Assembly: GCA_020628375.1 (NCBI GenBank)
Contig: JAHDFD010000016.1
Coordinates: 26,906-79,729 of the forward strand
Reading direction: 5' to 3'
Source: Chitinophagales bacterium
Lineage (GTDB): Bacteria; Bacteroidota; Bacteroidia; Chitinophagales; UBA2359
Length of the DNA: 52,824 nucleotides
Each line of letters opens with the position of its first letter. Positions within the stretch are counted from its first letter, which is position 1. The notes beneath the pieces were generated by a model. It was not told the DNA's origin. It did not search any database and saw only the letters and a program-made list of their open reading frames with translations. Below, piece after piece: positions 9,098 through 17,433 of this stretch. A program made the position numbers and the translations under genes.

Positions 9098-9123
9098 CCT
9101 TGAAGGTCTGAATGGTAATTAAA

Positions 9124-12100
9124 TCAATTCCCCATATCGTTATTCAAATTCAACTGCCCAACCTTACTTCGGTTAATTTCCCAAACATTATAATCGAGGT
9201 TGTTAACAATACCATTACCATCAATATCAATTTCGAGGTATTGGTTTACAGCAGCACCGTTATTATACCAATTATTGAAATCTAAGTTGTTTACGATGCC
9301 ATTATTATCGTAATCTCCTCCGAAAAGCACCCAACTACCATTTACATTTTTCATCGGTTCTAAGCCCATTGCCTGACCAGCACTTGTCGTAAAATCATAG
9401 AAAGCTTCATCTCCAACTGGTTGAGAACTCATAACACTCAAATGACCTCTGTGGTGAATAGAAACATAATATTGATCGAAGACACTTACTTCAGGGAAAA
9501 CAATACAATTATTACCAGCGCTATTCAGAATATCACCTTCTGAATTGATCAAAGCAGCCTGACTCGCCAGCAAATTCGCATCGGCATCGCGCAGACAAAC
9601 CATTACCCAATCTACAACAACAGGAGCTACTAATCCCAATGACTCTGTTCCTCCGTAATTCCATGGAGCAGCATTATAAGGATGATTGGTTGGCAATAAG
9701 CCATTATCTAAAATATCGGTGTTCATACCACTGCCATCGAATGGTCCTTCTAATAATGCTCGAAGCTGAATAGAATAATTTGCAATTCCATTACAAGAAA
9801 GATTACCCGGATCACAAGTGTATAAATTACCTATGAATGTCAAGTCATTAAGGAAATCTATATCACAATAAGACTCAGGCATTAACTCTCCATTGGTTGA
9901 ACAAATCCAGTTACCATGACAATCGTAATAGGTATCTGGATGATCTATAAAATTACAGTCACTATCGGCAAGTACGATCGGACTACCTTCCGAATCTTCA
10001 TAAAGATCAACGCGACAAACACAATCATTATCGATCAACGCTTCTGCCCACGATAAGTCATCACAAGGTTCGGGACAACTAACTATAGTTTGCACGTATT
10101 GTAAACTTTCTATATCCAAAACATTAACACAAGTATTCATTCCGGCTATGCCACCCGTATAACACAAAAGTTCGCCATAACAGTTATAATAGTTAGTTGT
10201 TCCATCACTTATTATTGAAGAAGGTGTACTTATATATATCGTTGCACCAAATTCAGTTACATTTTCTGTAAGCGTACATTGCAGATCACTTGGTTCAAAC
10301 CAATTCGTACTACAACCGTTCGTATTCACATTACAAGGTACTACTGTTTGAACGAAAGTAAGCGTTGCAAAATCAACCGCATTATTTACACCACATTCGG
10401 TGGGTTGAGGTTCAGGCATTGGGTAACCACCTGCCGAACAAAGGAAATTCCCCTCACAATCGTAGTATTCGTTAGGTACATCTGCTATTATAGGAGAAGG
10501 AACTGTTTCGTAAATCGTCGCTCCACTTGCAGTTACATATTCATTCAGTGTACAGGAAAAATCGTTTTGTTCGAACCAATTAGTATTACAAAGCATTGGA
10601 TTAATGCCAATACATTCAACAACTGTTTCTACAAAGAAGAGGTCATTAAAGTCAACAGCATTATTTACAGAGCAAACTGTTTGCGGTAAAGGAATCGGAT
10701 AGAACCCACCTGATTCACACAAGAAATTCCCTTCACAATCGTAATAGATCGTTGGCGCATCGGCAATCATCGGGTCGCTGGTAGTTACATAAATAATTTC
10801 TCCTGTTGATGTTTCATATCTATCAATACCACAAGCATAAATATCCGAGAACCAATCGGTATTACAATTGGGGCAGGCAACAACCGTTTGTATAAAAGAA
10901 ATAGAAGAAAGGTCAACAGCGTTATTAGTCGAACAATCATCAGGATGTATCGAATTCGGATCGGTAAATCCACCTGCGTAACAAAGGAAGTTTCCTTCAC
11001 AATCGTAGTAATAATAAGGTAAATCAGCAATTAATGGCGACTGAATAGTTCTATAAATCAATTCACCATCAACGGTCATATATTCATCTAATCCGCAATT
11101 GGCAGCTGTTGGTACAAACCAACTAAGATCACATTCTGGAGCCGGACACTCTTCAGTCATTTCAAAGTTATATTCATAAGTGCAACCTCTTGTATTCGTG
11201 GCTGTAACTACATAATTCCCTGCTGCCAGATCGTTGCGAATCGCTCCTGTTCCACCATCACTCCAGGTTATGGTAACACCCGGATCATGGATTACTTCAG
11301 CATAACCATTAGCCGTTCCACAAGCTGCTTCTAACACAGAAGAATTGGAAATAAATATATAAGGATTATCACTTTCTGTAATTACAGCAAATGTTTCATA
11401 AGCCTTGCATCCGATTCCACTTGTTACTTCAGCATGATATAATTTCTGGTAAGTTCCATCGAAGGTAATTCCGAACGGAGGGAAGCCTTCTAGTCCATCA
11501 ATATAACTTCCGGTTCCGATCAATTCCCACTGGTCGTTATACCAATTAATACTATACTCCGTATCTGAGATAGTTAATTCGATATTTCCATCTAATGCTT
11601 CAGGACAAGTTTCATTAATAACTTTTCCGGTAAATTGAGGCGCGCTCAAACTATTTACCGTAAAACATTTTTCCATAATTAATACCGGATCAGAACCAAT
11701 AATTTCACCATCTGGTGGCATAGGCACATCAAATGCAGTAAGACAATAAACTCCAGCTTCAATATTGTGCAAAGTAGTACCACTAGTACCATCATCCCAT
11801 ACATACATTAATTCTTCAACTGGTGTAGCCCCCCAATACCAATCTCCAGCAGTTACCGTTACATCCAATGTACCATCGGCAGCACCACAGCTTGGTTCAT
11901 TTACAGAAGGAACAAATATTAATTGTGGCCCATAAGAAGGTTGAATCCATTTCAATTCATCAACCGAAAAACCCGAATTGTACGCCCAATTTGCCATTTC
12001 TTCTTGGAAAGGCATGTCAGCGATATAGGCGTAATTACAAGTTTTAGCTATTGTTGCGGCTAATTGTTGAGCATCTGTTTCCCGCATAATATGTCCTACT

Positions 12101-12519
12101 GCACAAGCAGTATTGAAGTCATCTATAAAATACGGTGTCTGAACATTGTGGTAGGTATTAATAGGAAAAACTCCGTCATTCCAATAAGCATTTAATACAT
12201 CTAAAGCTGCTGTTCTTTTAGCTTTCTGAAGTTCGGATAAATGAGCAACAGAACGTTTACGCAAGGCGTTTTCAACCATTGATAAGTGTAATTTTATCAA
12301 CTGTTCATGTTTATCGAATTCTGTTGATTGTGAAAGACTTATCTTGTCGAATTCCTTAGTATTTTCTGCTTTATGCCACTGACTGTTCAATGCTTGAAGA
12401 TGGTGTAACAGTTTATCAGATTTAAGATAATAATCGTTACAATTATTCTGAGCGTAGATACTTGAACTAATAAAAGAGAGCAATACAAGTATCAAAAATG
12501 TTTGTAGAACTTTTTTCAT
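9124..12519 (-). CDS. Large secreted Cys-repeat protein with dockerin-like C-terminus
   Basis: The start is placed at the ATG 12519-12517 because it gives a normal signal peptide (MKKVLQTFLILVLLSFI..., cleavage near IYA-QNN); the open frame extends 14 codons further. An N-terminal domain has FIDDFNTACAVGHIMRET and FSVDELKWIQPSYGP. Then comes SprB-like sequence (CGAADGTLDVTV, TWSDGGTGA). Five ~90-residue Cys-rich repeats follow, each with IYxT, YYDCxGNxLCxxGG and VNNAVDxxxxxFVQTVV. The last ~60 residues hold two EF-hand-like loops, DYDNNGIVNNLDF and DIDGNGIVNNLDY, in a dockerin-like pair. There is no T9SS sorting domain at the end, so export by another route or a binding partner is possible. 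Probably cell-surface or extracellular; function unknown. Confidence 0.85.
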   Translation of the reverse strand: MKKVLQTFLILVLLSFISSSIYAQNNCNDYYLKSDKLLHHLQALNSQWHKAENTKEFDKISLSQSTEFDKHEQLIKLHLSMVENALRKRSVAHLSELQKAKRTAALDVLNAYWNDGVFPINTYHNVQTPYFIDDFNTACAVGHIMRETDAQQLAATIAKTCNYAYIADMPFQEEMANWAYNSGFSVDELKWIQPSYGPQLIFVPSVNEPSCGAADGTLDVTVTAGDWYWGATPVEELMYVWDDGTSGTTLHNIEAGVYCLTAFDVPMPPDGEIIGSDPVLIMEKCFTVNSLSAPQFTGKVINETCPEALDGNIELTISDTEYSINWYNDQWELIGTGSYIDGLEGFPPFGITFDGTYQKLYHAEVTSGIGCKAYETFAVITESDNPYIFISNSSVLEAACGTANGYAEVIHDPGVTITWSDGGTGAIRNDLAAGNYVVTATNTRGCTYEYNFEMTEECPAPECDLSWFVPTAANCGLDEYMTVDGELIYRTIQSPLIADLPYYYYDCEGNFLCYAGGFTDPNSIHPDDCSTNNAVDLSSISFIQTVVACPNCNTDWFSDIYACGIDRYETSTGEIIYVTTSDPMIADAPTIYYDCEGNFLCESGGFYPIPLPQTVCSVNNAVDFNDLFFVETVVECIGINPMLCNTNWFEQNDFSCTLNEYVTASGATIYETVPSPIIADVPNEYYDCEGNFLCSAGGYPMPEPQPTECGVNNAVDFATLTFVQTVVPCNVNTNGCSTNWFEPSDLQCTLTENVTEFGATIYISTPSSIISDGTTNYYNCYGELLCYTGGIAGMNTCVNVLDIESLQYVQTIVSCPEPCDDLSWAEALIDNDCVCRVDLYEDSEGSPIVLADSDCNFIDHPDTYYDCHGNWICSTNGELMPESYCDIDFLNDLTFIGNLYTCDPGNLSCNGIANYSIQLRALLEGPFDGSGMNTDILDNGLLPTNHPYNAAPWNYGGTESLGLVAPVVVDWVMVCLRDADANLLASQAALINSEGDILNSAGNNCIVFPEVSVFDQYYVSIHHRGHLSVMSSQPVGDEAFYDFTTSAGQAMGLEPMKNVNGSWVLFGGDYDNNGIVNNLDFNNWYNNGAAVNQYLEIDIDGNGIVNNLDYNVWEINRSKVGQLNLNNDMGN

Positions 12520-12646
12520 CGTTGAAAATTTAGTTTGAAGGTTTGCTGATAAATTCAACAAAAACTATGCTATATATTATTAAATTTAATATAAGTAACA
12601 CTTTTTCGCCGGAACAGAAAAGACAAATTGTACGAAGAAATAATAA

Positions 12647-13339
12647 TCAGATACTCGCAATGAGTGCAATAAACCAAATGGTAATTAAAAACATACCCAA
12701 TAGCACACCTGCCATTGCTAAACCGGTTCGTGTAATCCCTTTACGACCTTTCGGAGAATTTTTTAAGATCATTGCGATAGCAACTATGGCAATAATAGGC
12801 GTGAAAAAGTTGATATAAGGTATAATCAATAAACACAGACTAAGTATGCCTAAAATACCACCTGTTCTTGCTTTCTTTTCGTTAAATGTTTTAGTTTTCT
12901 CCTGCTTTTGTTCAGGTATTAGCTTTTGCCTGTACTTCTGAATTTTCTTATGCTTTCTTTGTCGTTTTTTCAGTTTCTTTTTATCAGGAATGGAGTTTCT
13001 TTTTGCGACTACTTCATTACGAAAGGTTTGGTAAGACTTGCGTTTTTTCAGCTTTAGATCGGGTGAATTCGAAGCAATTGCATCGGGTGCTTTTTTGCTT
13101 AGTGGCTGAATTTTCTCTGCGTTCTTACGTGCTTCTTCCCTGCGGTTTTCAGCAAATTTTTCAGAAAGGAATGATTTATAGGCTTTTCCGCGTTTACTGA
13201 GTTTGGTGTGAGGCTTTTTAAGGTATTTATTGTTAGTAGATTTAAAGTCTGGGCAAAGCATACTGGCTGTTTTACTTGTACTACAAGCCGTAAACAAACA
13301 CACAAATAAAACTATGAATATGTAGGTCAATCTTTTCAT
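12647..13339 (-). CDS. Lipoprotein with basic coil and C-terminal DUF4190-like membrane domain
   Basis: The start is taken at 13339, where MKRLTYIFIVLFVCLFTAC forms a lipoprotein signal with the lipobox Cys; the open frame continues 15 codons upstream. After the Cys comes STSKTASMLCPDFK, then a Lys/Arg-rich helical region with FLSEKFAENRREEARKNAEK. The end has two hydrophobic helices (GGILGILSLCLLIIPYINFF and MAGVLLGMFLITIWFIALI), as in DUF4190 proteins. The N-terminal half is clearly related to the TM2 lipoprotein at 23262 (CSTS..A..CP.FK, LSEK.A.NR.E). A lipid anchor and two membrane helices on one chain is an unusual topology. Function unknown. Confidence 0.8.
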   Translation of the reverse strand: MKRLTYIFIVLFVCLFTACSTSKTASMLCPDFKSTNNKYLKKPHTKLSKRGKAYKSFLSEKFAENRREEARKNAEKIQPLSKKAPDAIASNSPDLKLKKRKSYQTFRNEVVAKRNSIPDKKKLKKRQRKHKKIQKYRQKLIPEQKQEKTKTFNEKKARTGGILGILSLCLLIIPYINFFTPIIAIVAIAMILKNSPKGRKGITRTGLAMAGVLLGMFLITIWFIALIASI

Positions 13340-13434
13340 GGTCGAATATTTTGAGGAAACTGATCCTATCAGTGATTGTGTCATTGATCAAAATTACTTT
13401 TAAAATTTTATCTCATGCTACTATACATTTACTT

Positions 13435-13490
13435 ACCTCCGTTGTGTCTCTAGGCCAACGGATACCTGAAAAGGGGAGGTTTTTTGTAAT
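13435..13490. other. Nested hairpin between lipoprotein and crotonase genes
   Basis: ACCTCC at 13435-13440 pairs with GGAGGT further on, and TCCGTTG pairs with CAACGGA inside. On the plus strand it ends in a short T run. It lies downstream of the crotonase gene and upstream of the lipoprotein gene, so it may be a terminator or leader structure. Confidence 0.35.
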
Positions 13491-13527
13491 TTTATCTTTT
13501 AAACTCACTGAAGCAAAATGCCGTTTT

Positions 13528-14307
13528 TTATTCCCCTTTGAAATCTGCTTTGCGTTTTTCCATGAAAGCAGTAGTTCCTTCCTTAAAATCTTTCGTTTCA
13601 AAAAGAAAGGCAAAATTGTCAATTTCTGCTTCAAATCCATTTCTCCCTTTATCGAAGTAAGCATTTACCGAATCAATTACTTTCTCAATAGCTAAAGGAC
13701 CTTTTTTCCCGATCTTATTTAAAATTGAAGTACACTTTTCAAGAAGTGTTTCCTGAGGAACTACATGATTTACCAACCCCAATTGATGCGCTTCATTGGC
13801 ATCGATCATATCTCCGGTCATTAGTAATTCCATTGCTTTACCTTTTCCGATCAATTGTATTAATCTTTGTGTTCCGGCATATCCTGGTATTAATCCCAAA
13901 TTAACCTCCGGCTGACCAAACTTAGCATTTTCAGATGCAATTCTGAAATGGCACGCCATTGTTAACTCACAACCACCACCAAGCGCAAAGCCATTTACGG
14001 CAGCAATTACCGGTTTATTGAATTGTTCAATCTTATTAAAAATATTTCCACCCGAAACAGCTAAGTTCTTCCCTTCTTCCAGACCAAAAGCAGAAAACTC
14101 TTTAATATCTGCACCCGCAGCAAATGCTTTCTTTCCCGATCCGGTAAGAATAATCCCTTTTACAGACTTATCATTCCTAACGTTTTCTAATGCCTCGCCA
14201 ATTTCCTGAATCAATTGAGCATTTAAAGCATTTAATTGTTTTTCCCTGTTTAAGGTGATGGTTAGAATTCCTGCATCTATATTCGTAAGTATAAACTCGT
14301 AAGCCAT
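13528..14307 (-). CDS. Enoyl-CoA hydratase / crotonase family protein
   Basis: 259 residues, the normal single-domain crotonase length. The oxyanion-hole motifs AAGADIKEF and NGFALGGGCEL are present. The two catalytic glutamates of hydratases are both kept: Glu114 in GGCELTMACH and Glu134 in FGQPEVNLGLIPG. The enzyme should hydrate a trans-2-enoyl-CoA in fatty-acid or short-chain acyl-CoA breakdown; its exact substrate cannot be told. It is divergent from the kinase-aminotransferase gene with only 30 bp between start codons, so their promoters overlap. A -7 box TATATTTG lies 13 nt before the start. Confidence 0.93.
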   Translation of the reverse strand: MAYEFILTNIDAGILTITLNREKQLNALNAQLIQEIGEALENVRNDKSVKGIILTGSGKKAFAAGADIKEFSAFGLEEGKNLAVSGGNIFNKIEQFNKPVIAAVNGFALGGGCELTMACHFRIASENAKFGQPEVNLGLIPGYAGTQRLIQLIGKGKAMELLMTGDMIDANEAHQLGLVNHVVPQETLLEKCTSILNKIGKKGPLAIEKVIDSVNAYFDKGRNGFEAEIDNFAFLFETKDFKEGTTAFMEKRKADFKGE

Positions 14308-14320
14308 TTTGTTTTTTATG

Positions 14321-14328
14321 CAAATATA
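14321..14328 (-). promoter_or_regulatory. -7 box of the crotonase promoter
   Basis: TATATTTG on the minus strand matches the Bacteroidota consensus TAnnTTTG exactly. It lies 13 nt upstream of the crotonase ATG, implying a very short leader. No clear -33 TTTG was seen. Confidence 0.5.
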
Positions 14329-14337
14329 TTTCAGCCA

Positions 14338-16608
14338 ATGGAACTTAAAGCTTTCTTAAAAGAAGAATACCAATTAAAGGTTATTAGCTGTGAAGCTATG
14401 GCAGGTTATGCCAGTGCCAATTTCAGAATTAAAACAGAAGATGGAACAAAGTACGTACTTAAGCTACATAAGCCTGAAAAATATCTTTTTGAAAGATTAA
14501 CCGCAGAACATCAAATATTTGAATTGCTCAATAATGAAACCATCCAAAAAGCAATTCCCAATAATAAAGGGAAAACAATTGTTCAGTTTAATCAAAATGG
14601 CTTTATATATGCTCGTCTCATTTCTTATCTGGAAGGAGAATTCCTGGCTGAAGCGCAATACACCCACAAGCTAATTGCCAATTTAGGTAACTTTTTTGGG
14701 GAAATGTCTAAAAAGTTAAGCAATTTTTCTTCTATAGCTATTGAAGCATATAAGCACGAATGGGATTTACAAAATGCTTTATGGTCGAAACCTTATTTAT
14801 CAGCTATTTCCAATGGCAGTAAACGTAAAATTCCCCATCATTTCTTTTTACAATTTCAGGAAAAAGTAGTTCCTGAAATTCCTCATTTAAGACATGCTGT
14901 TTTACATGGAGACGCAAATGACTGGAATATTCTAATACAAAATGAAGCTATTTCCGGACTCATAGATTTTGGAGATACTTGTTATTCTCCGATCATTAAT
15001 GAAGTGGCTATTGCTTTAGCCTATATATTAATGAAGAAAAGTAACCCACTGGAATGGGCATATACTTTTTTACATGCTTTTCACGCTGTTTTTCCTTTAG
15101 AAGAAAAGGAACTGGATTTGTTGTATTGGCTAATTCCTCTTCGATTAAGTGTGAGCGTTTGTCAAAGTGCGTGGAATGTTCAGCAAGACCCTGATAATCC
15201 GAATAATGAATATATTAAGATCAGCGAACAACCTGCATGGGATTTGTTAGAAAAATGGATTACCATTAATCCTTATCTGGCAAGGTACTATTTTAAAAAG
15301 GCATGTGGCATTGATAAAAAGAGCGGCTTAAATATCGCCGAAGAAACAGCGAGAAGGTTGGAATATTTAGGTGGTGCTTATTCTCTTACTTTCAAGGAAG
15401 GTTTGAAAATGGAACAATCGGTATTTCAGTATATGTATTCTGCGAATGGAAAAACTTATTTAGATTGTTATAATAACATTCCACATGTAGGACATGGGCA
15501 TCCTGTGGTTGTAGAAACTGGGCAAAAACAAATGGCGAAATTGAATACAAATAGCCGCTATTTATATGATGTAATGCATAATTATTCCGAAAAATTGCTT
15601 GCCAAATTTCCTGAAAAGCTGAATAAGATTTTTTATACAACCTCAGGAAGTGAAGCAACCGATCTGGCAATTAGAATAGCAAGAACCTACACCAATAAAG
15701 ATAAAGTTCTGGTTATGGAACATGGTTATCATGGACATACCAATATGGGTATAAATATTAGCGATTATAAGTTTTCAGGTAAAGGTGGGAATGGACAAGC
15801 ACCCTTTATTCTTAAAGCGGAAATGCCCGATACTTTGAGGGGGAAATATGCTTATAACGATGAAGGAGCAGCGGAGTTCTACGCCCTGAAAACGATTAGA
15901 AAGATCAACGCAAATGATGGAGAAATCGCGAGTTTCATTTGTGAACCGATCGTAGGATGCGGAGGGCAAGTTTGTCTGCCTCCTGAATATTTAAAATTAT
16001 TGTACGAAGCGGTCAGACAACAGGGCGGAGTATGTATTGCTGATGAAGTGCAAGTAGGTTTCGGACGTGTTGGTTCTGCATTCTGGGGATTTGAGTTACA
16101 CGATGTTGTACCCGATATCGTTTGCATTGGAAAACCTATGGGTAACGGACATCCAATGGGCGCTGTAATAACTACTGCTGAAATCGCCGAATCTTTTGCT
16201 AACGGAATGGAGTATTTCAGTTCTTTTGGTGGCAATCCGGTGTCTTGTGCAATAGGGTTATCTGTTTTAAATGTTATTGAAAGCGACAACCTTCAAAAAA
16301 ATGCAGAACAAGTTGGCAATTACTTTAAAAAGGAATTGAATACTTTACAGGAAAAACACAAGGTAATTGGTGAGGTTCGTGGCGAAGGCTTGTTTTTGGG
16401 CGTCGAAATTATAACTGATAAGGCAACTTTTGATTACAATCCACAAATCGCCAAACGATTAAAAGAAGGATTTAAAGAAAATGGAATTCTGGTAGGCACA
16501 GATGGCCCCAAAGACTCTGTTATTAAAATAAAGCCACCATTGTGCTTTACTAAAAGAAATGTAGATGAATTCGTTAGGACAATGGATTTGTTACTGTCGG
16601 AGGAATAA
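14338..16608 (+). CDS. APH-type kinase fused to class III aminotransferase
   Basis: A 756-residue two-enzyme fusion. Residues ~1-310 are an aminoglycoside-phosphotransferase/choline-kinase fold: [14 protein letters not shown] is the catalytic loop (HGDxxxxN) and [12 protein letters not shown] the metal-binding DFG. Residues ~355-756 are a class III PLP aminotransferase: [17 protein letters not shown] binds phosphate, [13 protein letters not shown] has the PLP Asp, and [14 protein letters not shown] has the Schiff-base Lys near 598. The linker is short; some bacterial relatives carry a peptidase domain here, absent in this one. Known parallels are hydroxylysine kinase with phosphohydroxylysine phospho-lyase and the phosphoethanolamine phospho-lyase, so the fusion may phosphorylate an amino alcohol and then eliminate phosphate (inference). 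It ends at a shared terminator with the convergent DUF937 gene. Confidence 0.92.
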   Translation: MELKAFLKEEYQLKVISCEAMAGYASANFRIKTEDGTKYVLKLHKPEKYLFERLTAEHQIFELLNNETIQKAIPNNKGKTIVQFNQNGFIYARLISYLEGEFLAEAQYTHKLIANLGNFFGEMSKKLSNFSSIAIEAYKHEWDLQNALWSKPYLSAISNGSKRKIPHHFFLQFQEKVVPEIPHLRHAVLHGDANDWNILIQNEAISGLIDFGDTCYSPIINEVAIALAYILMKKSNPLEWAYTFLHAFHAVFPLEEKELDLLYWLIPLRLSVSVCQSAWNVQQDPDNPNNEYIKISEQPAWDLLEKWITINPYLARYYFKKACGIDKKSGLNIAEETARRLEYLGGAYSLTFKEGLKMEQSVFQYMYSANGKTYLDCYNNIPHVGHGHPVVVETGQKQMAKLNTNSRYLYDVMHNYSEKLLAKFPEKLNKIFYTTSGSEATDLAIRIARTYTNKDKVLVMEHGYHGHTNMGINISDYKFSGKGGNGQAPFILKAEMPDTLRGKYAYNDEGAAEFYALKTIRKINANDGEIASFICEPIVGCGGQVCLPPEYLKLLYEAVRQQGGVCIADEVQVGFGRVGSAFWGFELHDVVPDIVCIGKPMGNGHPMGAVITTAEIAESFANGMEYFSSFGGNPVSCAIGLSVLNVIESDNLQKNAEQVGNYFKKELNTLQEKHKVIGEVRGEGLFLGVEIITDKATFDYNPQIAKRLKEGFKENGILVGTDGPKDSVIKIKPPLCFTKRNVDEFVRTMDLLLSEE

Positions 16609-16620
16609 ATCTTTCAGGAT

Positions 16621-16652
16621 AAAAAAATCCTGTCAGGTTTTCCTGACAGGAT
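16621..16652 (-). terminator. Rho-independent terminator of the DUF937 gene
   Basis: ATCCTGTCAGG (16627-16637) and CCTGACAGGAT (16642-16652) pair perfectly over 11 bp with a TTTT loop. On the minus strand it is followed by seven T. It also lies just after the plus-strand fusion gene, so it may stop both transcripts. Confidence 0.85.
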
Positions 16653-16665
16653 GGGATTCATTGTT

Positions 16666-17265
16666 TTACTTCTTAAACATATTCCCTAAAAAGTTCAATG
16701 CCATTTTACCAAGATCATCTTTAATGTCGCCATCACCATCAGCATCTAAAAATTGCTCGATCAATCCGCCTCCACCGCGTAATTGTTTTTCGGTGCTTTC
16801 CTCCTGTGCTTCTTTAATTAAATCCTGTAATCCAAACTGATCTAAGTTGTTTGAACGTTGCTCTTTTCCTAAAGCACCCATAACTATTGGTGCTAGCATT
16901 TCTAACAAAGAACCTGCTTGTCCGTTTGAAATACCACTTGATTTTCCTAATAAATCCTCAATTTGTGGACGCGATTCTCCGAATACATGCCCTAGGATTC
17001 CTCCACCAGCACCTTGATCGTATTGGGGTATAAAATCGCTTAAATTATCTAAAATACTACCATCGTGGTCTTTTTGTACTGCATTGTGTAAAGCTTCTCT
17101 TCCTTCATCTTTTGATGAATTGCGCAACATTGCTGTTAAGATCAATGGAATGGCTGCTCCTAGCGCCGTTTTAACCATATTGTTTTCAATACCTAGTTTA
17201 CCACTAACTGATTTTACAATATCATCGCCGAAATGATTAATAATGGTGTTCAATAAAAATGACAT
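16666..17265 (-). CDS. DUF937 family protein
   Basis: 199 residues. The N-terminal part, with LGAAIPLILTAMLRN, GREALHNAV and a Gly-rich ILGHVFG, follows the DUF937 pattern of repeated amphipathic helices around a Gly-rich turn. A second related stretch, LLEMLAPIVMGALG, follows. The C-terminus carries DADGDGDIKDDLG, an EF-hand-like calcium loop, then NFLGNMFKK. The function of the family is not known. It is monocistronic with its own terminator. Confidence 0.85.
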   Translation of the reverse strand: MSFLLNTIINHFGDDIVKSVSGKLGIENNMVKTALGAAIPLILTAMLRNSSKDEGREALHNAVQKDHDGSILDNLSDFIPQYDQGAGGGILGHVFGESRPQIEDLLGKSSGISNGQAGSLLEMLAPIVMGALGKEQRSNNLDQFGLQDLIKEAQEESTEKQLRGGGGLIEQFLDADGDGDIKDDLGKMALNFLGNMFKK

Positions 17266-17433
17266 AAATACTTATTTGTTATGAGTAAAAAAATGATATG
17301 TTCAGCGATTAAAGATCATACAATTTTACTTCAATTGCCAAAACGGGACAAAGTCTTCTGCTTTCAATACGTAGTTCTTTTTAAATTAGTTCCATTTTAT
17401 CGGATAAATATGAAACCACAAAGCTAAAAGCAA

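Larger units (their letters stand above)
8706..9115. repeat. REP-like hairpin, copy 2, interrupted and with inverted core
   Basis: The left arm (8706-8726) matches copy 1 at 20 of 21 bases. The loop at 8727-8743 is TATAAACGGGAACGCCC, the reverse complement of the copy 1 loop. The right arm starts at 8744, is broken after 8755 by a MITE, and resumes at 9098-9115. Removing the MITE and one copy of CCTTGAAGG restores an arm that differs from copy 1 at one base. Confidence 0.75.
8390..9123. other. Gene-less region holding four nested repeat structures
   Basis: No gene is supported here. From left to right it contains a 15-bp inverted repeat (8478-8556), the second copy of the long direct repeat (8640-8705), and the second REP hairpin, whose right arm is split by a 342-bp MITE (8756-9097). 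Confidence 0.8.

Noticed and set aside
10279..11030. Frames of 81-136 codons across the Cys-repeat gene
   Set aside because: Shadows of the repeats; low-complexity translations without any family feature.
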